Shown piece after piece: positions 10,531 to 20,040 of a DNA stretch of 64,000 nt. Positions within the stretch are counted from its first letter, which is position 1, and each line of letters opens with the position of its first letter. Both the position numbers and the translations under genes were made by a program. The stretch is from Yoonia sp. GPGPB17. GTDB taxonomy: Bacteria; Pseudomonadota; Alphaproteobacteria; Rhodobacterales; Rhodobacteraceae. The notes beneath the pieces were generated by a model. That model had not been told where the DNA came from. It did not search any database and was given only the letters and a program-made list of their open reading frames with translations. The stretch is taken from the NCBI RefSeq assembly GCF_037892195.1, contig NZ_JATACI010000002.1, positions 3,472,001 through 3,536,000 of the forward strand. The letters are read 5' to 3'.

Positions 10531-12050
10531 GGTTGGTTCTGGTTCTGGGTGATCAGCTTTCGTCAGGCCTTTCGGCCCTTCTCAAAACGGATAAGGCGAC
10601 CGACATAGTGGTCATGGCAGAGGTGGCGGATGAGGCTAGCTATGTACCGCACCATCCCAAGAAGATTGCATTTACCTTCTCAGCCATGCGCAAGTTTGCT
10701 GACAAGTTGCGCAAAGAGGGTTGGGTAGTAGCTTACACCAAACTGGATGATCAAGCGAACACCGGGTCGATTGCCGGAGAATTGATCCGTCGGGCCGCCG
10801 AATATGATGCCTCAGGCGTGGTTTACACCGAGCCAGGCGAATGGCGCTTAATTGAGGCTTTGGGCGCTATGCCTCTCAAAACCCACAGTTTGCCCGATAC
10901 CCGCTTTATCGCGACCCATCAGGAGTTTGACGATTGGGCTAAGGGTCGCAAACAACTGCGGATGGAGTATTTCTATCGCGATATGCGGCGTAAGACCGGC
11001 CTGTTGATGGACGGTGATAAGCCGGAAGGCGGCAAGTGGAACTACGACCATGACAATCGTAAGCCTGCACCGGACCAAGTTGATTATCCCGGACCAATGC
11101 GGTTTGCGCCGGATGAAGCAGTGCAAGAGGTGCTGATGCTGGTCGGCAGGCGCTTTGCCGAGAACTTTGGCGATCTGACGCCGTTTTGGTTTGCGACAGA
11201 TACTGATCAGGCGCGCCAACACCTTGCACATTGGTTAACAGGTGGCCTGCCAAAGTTTGGGGATTTTCAGGATGCGATGATCAACGACAATCGCTTCCTT
11301 TATCACGCGGTCATCGGGCTTTACATCAATGCAGGTTTATTGGACCCGCTTGAGGTTTGCCAGAAAGCAGAACAGGCTTACTACGATGGCCATGCCCCTT
11401 TGAATGCTGTCGAAGGATTCATTCGGCAGATCATCGGCTGGCGCGAATATGTGCGTGGCATCTATTTCCGTGAAGGGCCGGGCTACACGACACGCAATGC
11501 GCTTGGCCATGACCGCAAGCTGCCTGCGATGTACTGGGGCAGTGAGACCAAAATGAACTGCATGGATAAATCTGTGGACCAAACCAAGGCAGAGGCCTAT
11601 GCGCATCACATCCAGCGCCTGATGGTTACAGGCAACTTCGCATTGCTGGCCGGTATCGCGCCCGCAGAGGTTCACGGGTGGTATCTGGCCGTCTATGCAG
11701 ATGCATACGAATGGGTCGAAGCGCCCAACGTGATCGGGATGAGCCAATTTGCCGACAATGGGATTGTTGCTTCTAAGCCCTACATCTCTTCTGGCAACTA
11801 TATCCACAAAATGTCCGACTATTGCGGAACTTGTACTTACCGTGTGCAGGACAAAACCGGCGAAAATGCTTGCCCGTTCAACCTGCTCTATTGGCATTTT
11901 TTGGATCGGCACCGCGCACGATTTTCAGGGAATCCACGTATGGGCAATATGTACCGGGTTTGGGATCGTATGGATGATGTACGGAAAGAGGCGGTTCTTA
12001 GGGAAGCTAACGATTTTCTACAGCGTATGGACGCGGGCGAGTTGGTTTAG
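10527..12050 (+). CDS. CryB/PhrB-type iron-sulfur cryptochrome/photolyase
   Basis: 507 residues from a GTG that overlaps the previous stop. The protein starts with the photolyase-like antenna domain (LVLVLGDQLSS) and has the FAD-binding C-terminal half with GFIRQIIGWREYVRG and EWVEAPNVIGMSQFADNG. Four cysteines at about residues 345, 433, 436 and 449 have the same spacing as the [4Fe-4S] ligands of the bacterial (6-4) photolyase PhrB (350, 438, 441, 454). The expected role is light-driven repair of (6-4) photoproducts or blue-light signalling, as described for Rhodobacter CryB. Confidence 0.92.
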   Translation: MRLVLVLGDQLSSGLSALLKTDKATDIVVMAEVADEASYVPHHPKKIAFTFSAMRKFADKLRKEGWVVAYTKLDDQANTGSIAGELIRRAAEYDASGVVYTEPGEWRLIEALGAMPLKTHSLPDTRFIATHQEFDDWAKGRKQLRMEYFYRDMRRKTGLLMDGDKPEGGKWNYDHDNRKPAPDQVDYPGPMRFAPDEAVQEVLMLVGRRFAENFGDLTPFWFATDTDQARQHLAHWLTGGLPKFGDFQDAMINDNRFLYHAVIGLYINAGLLDPLEVCQKAEQAYYDGHAPLNAVEGFIRQIIGWREYVRGIYFREGPGYTTRNALGHDRKLPAMYWGSETKMNCMDKSVDQTKAEAYAHHIQRLMVTGNFALLAGIAPAEVHGWYLAVYADAYEWVEAPNVIGMSQFADNGIVASKPYISSGNYIHKMSDYCGTCTYRVQDKTGENACPFNLLYWHFLDRHRARFSGNPRMGNMYRVWDRMDDVRKEAVLREANDFLQRMDAGELV

Positions 12051-12063
12051 AAACTTAAAGCGA

Positions 12064-12091
12064 AAGAAGCTGGCTGAACAGCCACCTTCTT
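12064..12091. terminator. Hairpin between convergent photolyase and MORN genes
   Basis: Arms AAGAAG-C-TGGCT and AGCCA-C-CTTCTT pair around a GAAC loop with one C-C mismatch. It lies between two convergent stops (12050 and 12112). The minus-strand side is followed by TCGCTTTAAGTTT, which is T-rich; the plus-strand side is A-rich. Likely a shared terminator. Confidence 0.5.
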
Positions 12092-12111
12092 AAAACGCAC
12101 ACTATACTTGT

Positions 12112-13524
12112 TTATTCGCTCTTCGTCGTCTCTGACACCAACGCACCATCTGACCAGATGCCAATGCTCTCTTGTCCTGTAGCATAACGCATGGTCCCTT
12201 CGCCTTCACGGCGGCCACGCACGAAGTTGCCCTCGTAGACGTCACCGTTGGCATAGGTCGCAAGGCCTTCGCCGCTGATTTCACCGTCCTGCCACTGGCC
12301 GACATAGTTGAAGCCGTCAGGCAGCGTGATCTCACCATCGCCATTGCGTTGCCCGTTGAGGAATTCACCGACATAGATGGTGCCATCAGCATAGACCGCT
12401 CGACCTAAACCATTGCGTTGCCCTTCAGACCACTGGCCTTCATAGACGTAACCATCAGCATAAGTCATCTTACCTTGACCGTGGTTCTTAGCGTTCAGGA
12501 ACTCGCCTTCGTAAACAAGGCCGTTCACATATGTCGCGACACCAACGCCATTGATCACGCCTGCTTCCCATGCGCCTTCGTAGGTCGAGCCATCAGGATA
12601 GGTGATCTTGCCAGTGCCATTGGCCAGGTCGTTCATGAACTGACCAACATAAACAGAGCCGTCAGGGTAGGTGACCTCGCCCTCGCCTTCGATCTTACCT
12701 TCGACCCAAGAGCCAACATAGACATAGCCGTCTGTACCGCGGAATGTGCCGGTGCCATGACGGCGATCGTTCAAAAAAGTGCCTTCGTAGGTGTCGGCAT
12801 TGGCATAGGTTACCAGACCCTCACCCTCACGGCGGCCGTTGACCAATGCGCCTTCGTAGACATCGCCATTTGGCTGTGAGAGTGTACCGATACCCTGGAT
12901 TTGGCCATCAACCCAGGCGCCACTGTAAACCAAACCATCGGCCATGGTCAGCGTGCCGGTGCCATCGCGTTCGCCTGCTTTCAGTGTGCCTTCGTAGATC
13001 GCGCCATCAGGATAGGTGATCTTGCCCTCACCTTCCTTTTCGCCGTTCAGCCAAGCACCTTCGTAGATATAGCCACCCGGGCTGGTCATCGTGCCTGTAC
13101 CGTGGTGGCGTGCATTGCGGAACGCGCCTTCGTAAATCACGCCATTGGCGTATTCGGCGATTCCTTGCCCAGTGATGTTTCCGTCGACCCATTCGCCTTC
13201 AAATGTGCCGCCATCTGCAAATGTGATTCGCCCCTGGCCCTCTGGTTTGCCTGCAACAAACGATCCTTCATAGACCGAGCCGTTGGGGAACGTGGCGATG
13301 CCTTCGCCGCGAATTTCGCCTGCAACCCACTGGCCGGTATATTCATACCCGTTGGGCAGGCGATATGTGCCGGTGCCGTCCTGTTTACCATCAACGAAGG
13401 TGCCTTCGTAGATACCACCGTCATCATACTGCTTTGTCTGAACTTCTTGCGCTGCCGCATGCGATGCCAAGCTCGTGGCAACGATGGCGACTGCCACAGC
13501 CTTAGGTAATCCAAACATCGTCAT
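12112..13524 (-). CDS. Exported MORN-repeat protein (18 repeats)
   Basis: 470 residues from the ATG at 13524, which has a GGAGA site 7-8 nt upstream; an in-frame TTG at 13545 is less likely. A signal peptide (FGLPKAVAVAIVATSLASHAAAQ) is followed by 18 consecutive 23-residue MORN units of the form YEGxFxxGxxxGxGxxxxxDG and a degenerate nineteenth. The mature protein is almost entirely repeat, with no enzymatic domain seen. MORN repeats form beta-hairpin ribbons that bind membranes or proteins. The function of exported MORN-only proteins in alphaproteobacteria is not established. The gene is monocistronic. Confidence 0.88.
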   Translation of the reverse strand: MTMFGLPKAVAVAIVATSLASHAAAQEVQTKQYDDGGIYEGTFVDGKQDGTGTYRLPNGYEYTGQWVAGEIRGEGIATFPNGSVYEGSFVAGKPEGQGRITFADGGTFEGEWVDGNITGQGIAEYANGVIYEGAFRNARHHGTGTMTSPGGYIYEGAWLNGEKEGEGKITYPDGAIYEGTLKAGERDGTGTLTMADGLVYSGAWVDGQIQGIGTLSQPNGDVYEGALVNGRREGEGLVTYANADTYEGTFLNDRRHGTGTFRGTDGYVYVGSWVEGKIEGEGEVTYPDGSVYVGQFMNDLANGTGKITYPDGSTYEGAWEAGVINGVGVATYVNGLVYEGEFLNAKNHGQGKMTYADGYVYEGQWSEGQRNGLGRAVYADGTIYVGEFLNGQRNGDGEITLPDGFNYVGQWQDGEISGEGLATYANGDVYEGNFVRGRREGEGTMRYATGQESIGIWSDGALVSETTKSE

Positions 13525-13664
13525 CCGTTTCTCCGTTCGCTTCAACGTTGACGCAGCTTATGAAAGGAGGCCGCACCTGACAACGACGAACTGTCGCAGA
13601 CGTCAAACGGCTTTCCCCCGCGTCTCTTTCTGTTACATGAATGCCAAGGCATTGGGACAAAACT

Positions 13665-15326
13665 ATGACAAAATTTCTACGCCTCACCATGGCACAGTTA
13701 AATCCCACGGTTGGGGATATTGCGGACAACGCCGATCAGGCGCGTGCAGCTTGGGCCGAAGGCAAGGCTGCGGGTGCTGATCTGGTCGCCCTGCCAGAGA
13801 TGTTCTTGACCGGCTACCAGACACAGGACCTGGTCGCCAAACCTGCCTTCGTCGCGGATGCGATGGCGCATCTGTTGGCGCTGGCTAAGGATTGTGCGGA
13901 TGGTCCGGCCTTGTCCATCGGCGCGCCGGTTGTTGAGGAAGAGCGCCTTTATAATGCCTATTTCACCCTGCGCGATGGGCAGATCGTATCGCGTGCGCGG
14001 AAACACTTCTTGCCCAACTTCAACGTCTTTGACGAAGTGCGCCTTTTCAAAAGTGCCGATATCGCAGGTCCATATGCGCACAACAACGGCGCGCGTATCG
14101 GCAACCCGATTTGTGAGGACGCGTGGTACCCGGACGTCTGCGAAGCCATGGTCGAAAGTGGGGCTGAGATCTTGGTTGTTCCCAATGGGTCGCCCTATTT
14201 CCGGGGTAAGTTTCCCATCCGCATGAACAACATGGTCAGCCGGGTGATCGAGAATGATGTGCCGCTGGTCTATATTAATCTGGTCGGCGGACAGGATGAT
14301 CAGATGTTTGATGGTGGATCGTTCGTCCTCAATCGTGGCGGAAAATTGGCTGTACAGATGCCGATCATGGAAAGCGTGCTGGCGCATGTCGATTTTGAGC
14401 TGACCGATCAGGGGTGGGTTGCGCTGGATGGCGAAAAGGCGACGCTGCCTGACACGATGGAGCAGGACTACCGTGTGATGGTCGAAGCCCTGCGCGACTA
14501 CATGCGTAAGACCGGGTTCAGGAAAGCGCTGCTTGGCCTCTCAGGTGGGATCGACAGCGCAATCGTCGCGGCGATCGCCACTGACGCGCTGGGCGCCGAG
14601 AATGTCCGCTGTGTGATGCTGCCGTCCGAATACACCTCGCAGGGGTCACTGGATGATGCGGCCGCCGCTGCGGATGCGCTGGGTTGCGAATACGATACGA
14701 TCAGCATTGCCGGGCCACGTGCCGCCGTGACCGAAGCGCTTGCGCCTCTTTTTGACGGGCTGGAAGCGGACCTGACCGAGGAAAATATTCAATCCCGTAT
14801 TCGCGGTCTGCTGCTGATGGCGCAGTCAAACAAGTTTGGCGAGATGCTTTTGACGACTGGCAACAAATCCGAGGTCGCGGTTGGCTATGCCACGATCTAT
14901 GGCGATATGGCGGGCGGCTACAATCCGATCAAGGATATGTACAAGACCCGCGTTTTCGAGGCCGCGCGCTGGCGCAATGCGAACCACCGTGACTGGATGA
15001 AGGGCCCGGAGGGTGAGGTGATCCCGGTCGCGATTATCGACAAGCCACCCTCAGCCGAACTGCGCCCCGATCAAAAGGACGAAGACAGCCTACCGCCCTA
15101 TGACGTGCTCGACGGTATCTTGATGATGCTGGTGGATAGTGAAGCCTCGGTCGCCGATTGCGTGGCCGCCGGGTATGACCGGGATACGGTTAAGCGGGTC
15201 GAACACTTGATCTACATCAGCGAATACAAACGCTTTCAATCTGCCCCCGGGCCGCGTTTGTCAGATCGGGCGTTCTGGCTTGACCGACGCTATCCAATCG
15301 TCAACCGTTGGCGGGATGACAGCTGA
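13665..15326 (+). CDS. nadE: Glutamine-dependent NAD+ synthetase
   Basis: 553 residues from the ATG at 13665 (GGGAC 9 nt upstream); an upstream ATG at 13641 has no ribosome site. The N-terminal nitrilase-type glutaminase domain shows the Glu45-Lys113-Cys150 triad (LPEMFLTG, RKHFLPN, ICEDAWYP). The C-terminal ATP-pyrophosphatase domain has LSGGIDSAIVAA and the TTGNKSEVAVGYATIYGDM segment. It amidates nicotinic acid adenine dinucleotide to NAD+ with glutamine and ATP in the cytosol. Length fits the two-domain form. Confidence 0.95.
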   Translation: MTKFLRLTMAQLNPTVGDIADNADQARAAWAEGKAAGADLVALPEMFLTGYQTQDLVAKPAFVADAMAHLLALAKDCADGPALSIGAPVVEEERLYNAYFTLRDGQIVSRARKHFLPNFNVFDEVRLFKSADIAGPYAHNNGARIGNPICEDAWYPDVCEAMVESGAEILVVPNGSPYFRGKFPIRMNNMVSRVIENDVPLVYINLVGGQDDQMFDGGSFVLNRGGKLAVQMPIMESVLAHVDFELTDQGWVALDGEKATLPDTMEQDYRVMVEALRDYMRKTGFRKALLGLSGGIDSAIVAAIATDALGAENVRCVMLPSEYTSQGSLDDAAAAADALGCEYDTISIAGPRAAVTEALAPLFDGLEADLTEENIQSRIRGLLLMAQSNKFGEMLLTTGNKSEVAVGYATIYGDMAGGYNPIKDMYKTRVFEAARWRNANHRDWMKGPEGEVIPVAIIDKPPSAELRPDQKDEDSLPPYDVLDGILMMLVDSEASVADCVAAGYDRDTVKRVEHLIYISEYKRFQSAPGPRLSDRAFWLDRRYPIVNRWRDDS

Positions 15327-16095
15327 ACCAGAATTCAAGACCCATGCCAAACTAAGTCTGGCACTTGATGCCGCCTGCGGCCCGGCGCGGGTGCCTGAGG
15401 GCAAGGGAGGGCATGTCTTTGTCGATGGCACATTGCACCGGATTCTCGATATCAAGCAAACACTGACTGGTGATGCGGCCTTTGGCTATTCGGTGAACGA
15501 AAAGGAACTCACCCATCTGTGCACGTGTGTTGATGTGAAAGCACTGAGCTTCAAAGGGCTGCGAACCACAACGCTTGAACCACTGCGGCAGATGCCACGG
15601 TTGAACCTGTTAAACCTATGGTGGGTGCAAAAACTGGCCGATCTGTCGCCACTGGCGGGTATGCATCTGCGGTATCTGGTGCTTGATGACATACGCTACG
15701 CAAACGATATTGAACCGGTTGGCAAGGTTATCGGGTTGGAAACACTCACGCTGGTTAGCGGTATGAATTCGACCCAGTTGATCGACACGCTGGAGCCGCT
15801 TTGCGCACTTCCCAATTTGCGTGAACTCAGTCTGATGTCGCTGAAATTGGGCGATGATAGCCTGCGCCCATTAGTCGGCTGCATGGCGTTGCACGATCTG
15901 AGCCTGCCCAACACATTCCCGACAGAGGAATACGCTTATCTGCGGGCCAAGCGGCCCGATATACGCTGCGCAAGCCTGGCACCTTATCAACGGGCGGGCT
16001 ACGTCGCTGATGGCAAGGATGTCATGGTGACAGGCTTGGCGCAAGCCGTTTCTGAGTTCAACAAAAGACGCCAAACGGCTGGCCAAATATACTGA
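15316..16095 (+). CDS. Leucine-rich-repeat-like protein of unknown function
   Basis: 259 residues, starting at an ATG inside the last codons of nadE (11-bp overlap). From about residue 75 it shows irregular leucine-rich units such as LRQMPRLNLLNLWWVQKLADLSPLAG, then LETLTLV, LPNLRELSLMSLKLG and ALHDLSLPN, spaced about 22-27 residues as in LRR solenoids. No signal peptide or membrane segment, so cytosolic. I do not recognise a named family. The overlap with nadE and a short gap to the next gene suggest cotranscription. Confidence 0.65.
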   Translation: MTAEPEFKTHAKLSLALDAACGPARVPEGKGGHVFVDGTLHRILDIKQTLTGDAAFGYSVNEKELTHLCTCVDVKALSFKGLRTTTLEPLRQMPRLNLLNLWWVQKLADLSPLAGMHLRYLVLDDIRYANDIEPVGKVIGLETLTLVSGMNSTQLIDTLEPLCALPNLRELSLMSLKLGDDSLRPLVGCMALHDLSLPNTFPTEEYAYLRAKRPDIRCASLAPYQRAGYVADGKDVMVTGLAQAVSEFNKRRQTAGQIY

Positions 16096-16139
16096 GCAGT
16101 TTGAAACGCTTGTCGCAGGTTTCAAATCAGACACCTTTG

Positions 16140-16691
16140 ATGACTGATACGGTCATCAGGGAGAACCAGAAGATGCGGCAGCTTGGTGGCGGGTTGTTGA
16201 TCATGATAGGGCTGCCGCTGACGTTGCTGGTCTTTCTTTTCGGTCTCTCGGCAATTGACAGCATATCTGACATTTTAATCCTGTTGCCGGGACCGGGTTT
16301 GCTTGCGGTTGGCCTCTGGGCGGCTTTCCCAAGGCACCCGCCCAAGATTAAAATGACGATCAGCGATGAGGCGGTCAGTATGACGTCGCCGCAAGCGTCA
16401 ATCGCATTGGACGACCTGCAGCATATCAGAAGGCACATTCCGCTTCTTGCCAAACACACAAGGCTCACATTCAAGACCGACGAGGGAGACACGCCATTTG
16501 ACGTTATCCATCTGACCCATGAATCTCAAGACATCGTCAATCAGATCAGTATCCGGCTGGAAAAGCGCGGCAAGTACCTTATTGAAGGCAGAACCGACGT
16601 GCGTGGCGCGCCCAATGGGATATGGGAAGTCCGCGAAGGCGCTGCCTTTGAGACCGACCTAAACCATGCTAAAAACATGCATGGCCGATAA
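16140..16691 (+). CDS. Two-segment membrane protein with cytoplasmic tail, unknown function
   Basis: 183 residues from the ATG at 16140; an in-frame TTG at 16101 is possible. Two close hydrophobic segments (GGGLLIMIGLPLTLLVFLFG and ILILLPGPGLLAVGLWAAF) form a hairpin near the N-terminus, and the remaining ~125 residues are soluble and start with beta-rich sequence. The pattern resembles PH-like-domain membrane proteins but no diagnostic motif is visible. It lies between the LRR-like gene and the DUF1801 gene and overlaps the latter by 11 bp. Confidence 0.6.
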   Translation: MTDTVIRENQKMRQLGGGLLIMIGLPLTLLVFLFGLSAIDSISDILILLPGPGLLAVGLWAAFPRHPPKIKMTISDEAVSMTSPQASIALDDLQHIRRHIPLLAKHTRLTFKTDEGDTPFDVIHLTHESQDIVNQISIRLEKRGKYLIEGRTDVRGAPNGIWEVREGAAFETDLNHAKNMHGR

Positions 16692-17109
16692 TAAGACCCA
16701 GGTAACGAACCAAAGCGCGGATGATTTCATCGCTGCGGTAGAGCACCCGACCCGACGCGCGGATGCAGCGGTGCTTGATAAGATGTTTCGAGATGTCACC
16801 GGGTGGCAACCCCAAATGTGGGGTCCGACAATCATCGGGTATGGTCAGTATCACTATGCCTATGAAAGCGGGCGTAGTGGCGACTTTCTCGCCACCGGTT
16901 TCAGTCCGCGCAAGGCGAGCCTGTCGCTTTATATCATGCCCGGTTATGCTGATTTTCAGCCCATTCTGGACCGCCTCGGCAAGCATAAGCTTGGCAAATC
17001 ATGCCTTTACATCAACAAACTGACGGACGTCGATCTGGATGTGGTCGCAGAGATCATTCGTGCTGGCATCGATGATTTGGGCAAACGCTGGCCAGTGACG
17101 CCAACTTAA
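16681..17109 (+). CDS. DUF1801 domain-containing protein
   Basis: 142 residues from the ATG at 16681, inside the end of the previous gene. It shows the DUF1801/YdhG-like pattern: ADAAVLDKMFRDVTGWQPQMWGPTIIGYG, then a beta-rich FSPRKASLSLYIMPG and LGKHKLGKSCLYINKLTDVD. Family members have a frataxin-like fold; some are proposed to act in iron handling, but the role is not settled. Cytosolic. Confidence 0.75.
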   Translation: MADNKTQVTNQSADDFIAAVEHPTRRADAAVLDKMFRDVTGWQPQMWGPTIIGYGQYHYAYESGRSGDFLATGFSPRKASLSLYIMPGYADFQPILDRLGKHKLGKSCLYINKLTDVDLDVVAEIIRAGIDDLGKRWPVTPT

Positions 17110-17227
17110 GGCCGCCTTTCTTGTCAAATCAAACTTAGGGGCGAGGGGCAACGCCCCGGTGTAACGCGTGCCAAACTGGACATCTTACCCGTCTCATGCT
17201 CAAAGCGCCCCAACAGGAGACGCACCT

Positions 17228-18553
17228 ATGATCACCACCAGATTCGCCCCATCCCCCACCGGCTGGCTGCATATTGGCAACCTGCGCGCGGCCCTTTTTA
17301 ACTATGCTATCGCGCGGCAACAGGGCGGCACGTTCATTCTGCGGATTGATGACACGGACGCCGAGCGCTCGAAGGATGAGTACATCGCAGGCGTGAAAGA
17401 AGACCTGACGTGGCTCGGCTTCACATGGGATCGGGTCGAACACCAATCCGCACGCATGGAAAACTACCTTGCGGCCAAGCAAAAGCTGATTGATATGGGT
17501 AAGCTTTATGAGTGTTTTGAGACCCCGGTTGAGCTTGACCTCAAGCGCAAGAAACAGCTGAACATGGGCAAGCCCCCGGTTTATGACCGTGCGGCGCTGG
17601 ACCTTTCTGACGACGAAAAGAATACACTACGTGCCGAACGCGGCTCGCATTGGCGGTTCAAGCTGGATCACAAACGGATCGAATGGACCGATGGGATCAT
17701 CGGTGACATTTCAATCGATGCGGCCTCGGTCAGTGATCCGGTCTTGTTCAAGAATGATGGCCAAATCCTCTACACCCTGGCGTCCGTGGTGGATGATACT
17801 GAAATGGGCATTACGGATGTTGTGCGTGGGTCTGATCACGTGACCAACACCGCCACGCAGATCCAGATGATCGCAGCGCTGGGTGGTGATGTGCCGCGTT
17901 TCGCGCACCACTCCTTGTTAACCGGCCCACACGGCGAGGCGCTGTCAAAGCGCCTCGGCACATTGGCCCTGCGTGATCTGCGCAAGCAAGGCATCGCACC
18001 GCAAGCGATCCTGTCCTTAATGGCGCGTCTGGGGTCCTCTGACCCAGTTGAGTTGCGCAGCGACATTACCGAAGTGGTGGCCGGTTTCGATGTATCCAAA
18101 TTCGGCTCGGCGCCCACAAAGTTCGACGCCCAGGACCTGATCCCGCTCACAACGCGTCATCTGGCAACCCTTGGGTCAGGCGACGTGGCCGATGTTCTCA
18201 CGTCGGCGGGTGTCCCCGATGACATGAAAGAGCCGTTCTGGATTGTTGTACGCGACAACATCAACAGCCTTGATGAGGTTGCCGACTGGTGGACACTGTT
18301 CCGCGACGGCGCAACACCATTGGTCGAAGATGAGGACCGCGCATTCGTAGCCGAAGCTTTCGCCATGTTGCCACCTTTGCCTTATACCTCAGAGACTTGG
18401 GGTGAGTGGACGACAGCCGTCAAAGAGGCGACCGGGCGCAAAGGCAAGGGCCTGTTCATGCCGTTGCGCAAGGCTGTCACGGGGCGTCAGCGCGGTCCTG
18501 AAATGGCAGATGTGATGCCATTGTTGCAGACACGGCCCACATTCGACGGCTGA
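17228..18553 (+). CDS. gltX: Glutamyl-tRNA synthetase
   Basis: 441 residues, class I synthetase. The HIGH-type motif is HIGN in FAPSPTGWLHIGNLRAALFNY, and the KMSKS-type motif appears as LSKRLGT. It lacks an obvious zinc-binding Cys cluster and is slightly shorter than the ~470-residue norm. Many alphaproteobacteria carry two gltX genes, one of which forms Glu-tRNAGln for GatCAB; which type this is cannot be told here. The start at 17228 was chosen because the conserved N-terminus begins there; the ORF extends 20 codons upstream without homology. Confidence 0.92.
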   Translation: MITTRFAPSPTGWLHIGNLRAALFNYAIARQQGGTFILRIDDTDAERSKDEYIAGVKEDLTWLGFTWDRVEHQSARMENYLAAKQKLIDMGKLYECFETPVELDLKRKKQLNMGKPPVYDRAALDLSDDEKNTLRAERGSHWRFKLDHKRIEWTDGIIGDISIDAASVSDPVLFKNDGQILYTLASVVDDTEMGITDVVRGSDHVTNTATQIQMIAALGGDVPRFAHHSLLTGPHGEALSKRLGTLALRDLRKQGIAPQAILSLMARLGSSDPVELRSDITEVVAGFDVSKFGSAPTKFDAQDLIPLTTRHLATLGSGDVADVLTSAGVPDDMKEPFWIVVRDNINSLDEVADWWTLFRDGATPLVEDEDRAFVAEAFAMLPPLPYTSETWGEWTTAVKEATGRKGKGLFMPLRKAVTGRQRGPEMADVMPLLQTRPTFDG

Positions 18554-18627
18554 AATGTCTTGAAATCTGCGCAATGTCCTGCGTTCCATGGCGTTATCAA
18601 ACCCAAAACGCAGGGCGCACTGACAAG

Positions 18628-20040
18628 ATGAGCGATACCAAGACCGCCGACGCCCAGGCCAAATTCACGCAAGGTAGCCTGTTTGGGCATATCTCTGTCA
18701 TGTCGCTGACCGCATCTATTGGCTTGATGGCGGTGTTCCTTGTCGACTTTGTCGACATGATCTTTATCTCGATGCTGGGTAAGGCAGAATTGGCAGCGGC
18801 TGTCGGTTATGCCGGTGCGATCCTGTTTTTCACAACATCTTTTGGCATCGGCATGGCGATTGCAGCGGGCGCACTGGTTGCCCGCGCATTGGGGGCAGGT
18901 GAGCCAGAGGAGGCACGCAGGCGAGCGACGAATGCGCTGATTTACGGTGTGATTTTTGGGGCGATCTTCGCGGCAATGGTCTGGTTCAATCTTGGCTATC
19001 TTGCCTCGCTTCTTGGGGCGACCGGCGAAACACTCGACCTTGCGGTTCATTACCTGCAAATCATCGTGCCATCATTGCCTTTCCTGATGATCGGCATGAT
19101 CGGTGGGGCGATCCTGCGGGCGCATGGTGATGCGCGCCGCGCGATGATGGCGACGATCTGGGGTGGGTTGGTCAATGCCGTTCTTGATCCAATCCTGATC
19201 TTCGGGTTCGATCTGGAACTGACCGGTGCGGCTCTTGCCAGCGTTTGCGCCCGTGTGGTTATTGCGATCACTGCGTTGCTTCCCCTGATCCGGCACTACG
19301 GCGGTTTTGATAAACCAACCCCCGGTAGTCTGACGATTGATCTGCGTCCCATTCTTGCCATCGCCGTCCCCGCAATCCTGACCCAGCTGGCGACCCCGAT
19401 CGGGCAGGCCTATGTCACCCGCGCTATGGCCGAATTCGGGGAAGAGGCTGTCGCCGGTATGGCTATCGTCGCACGTATGACACCGGTTGGCTTTGGGATC
19501 ATTTTTGCCCTCTCTGGTGCTATCGGCCCGATTATTGGACAGAACGCCGGGGCGGGTTTGGACGACCGCGTACGCGGCGCGTTTCGTGAAGGGTTGCTGT
19601 TTACGGCGCTGGTGGTTGTCGTTGTGTCCGGTCTGTTCTTTCTTGCACGGCCCGGTATTCAGATGCTGTTCCAGCTGGAGGACGGGATCGCGTTGACCAT
19701 TGTTTTCCTCTTCGCAGGCCCACTATCGCTGATGTTCTTTTTCAACGGCGTCATCTTTGTGGCCAATGCCGCTTTCAACAACCTTGGTCATCCGTTCTAT
19801 TCAACAATTGTGAATTGGGGGCGACATACGCTTGGCACCATCCCCTTTGTTATTGTGGGGGCTGCCTGGTTCGGGGCACCGGGCGTGCTATTCGGGCAGT
19901 ATCTGGGTGGTGCGGTCTTTGCGCTGGTTGCTCTGCTGCTGGCACGCAGTGTGATGGCAAAGCAAGAAACTGAATCTGAAACAGCGGAACCCTTTGCCCG
20001 GCAAGCGCGCTTATTCAGCCTTCTGCATCACCGCCGATAG
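18628..20040 (+). CDS. MATE family efflux transporter
   Basis: 470 residues with about twelve hydrophobic segments in two similar halves. Family features include the N-terminal GHISVMSLTASIGLMAVFLVD with DMIFIS, the paired GAGEPEEARR loop, and the second-half GFGIIFALSGAIGPIIGQNAGAG. Such proteins export cationic drugs or metabolites with H+ or Na+. The 3' end overlaps the convergent GGCT-like gene by 30 bp. Substrate unknown. Confidence 0.9.
   Translation: MSDTKTADAQAKFTQGSLFGHISVMSLTASIGLMAVFLVDFVDMIFISMLGKAELAAAVGYAGAILFFTTSFGIGMAIAAGALVARALGAGEPEEARRRATNALIYGVIFGAIFAAMVWFNLGYLASLLGATGETLDLAVHYLQIIVPSLPFLMIGMIGGAILRAHGDARRAMMATIWGGLVNAVLDPILIFGFDLELTGAALASVCARVVIAITALLPLIRHYGGFDKPTPGSLTIDLRPILAIAVPAILTQLATPIGQAYVTRAMAEFGEEAVAGMAIVARMTPVGFGIIFALSGAIGPIIGQNAGAGLDDRVRGAFREGLLFTALVVVVVSGLFFLARPGIQMLFQLEDGIALTIVFLFAGPLSLMFFFNGVIFVANAAFNNLGHPFYSTIVNWGRHTLGTIPFVIVGAAWFGAPGVLFGQYLGGAVFALVALLLARSVMAKQETESETAEPFARQARLFSLLHHRR

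Noticed and set aside
12901..13509. 202-codon plus-strand frame with repeated sequence
   Set aside because: Its repeats are the antisense of the MORN repeats; not an independent gene.
17132..17160. GGGGC/GCCCC short hairpin upstream of gltX
   Set aside because: Five-base arms in GC-rich sequence without a T tract are expected by chance here.
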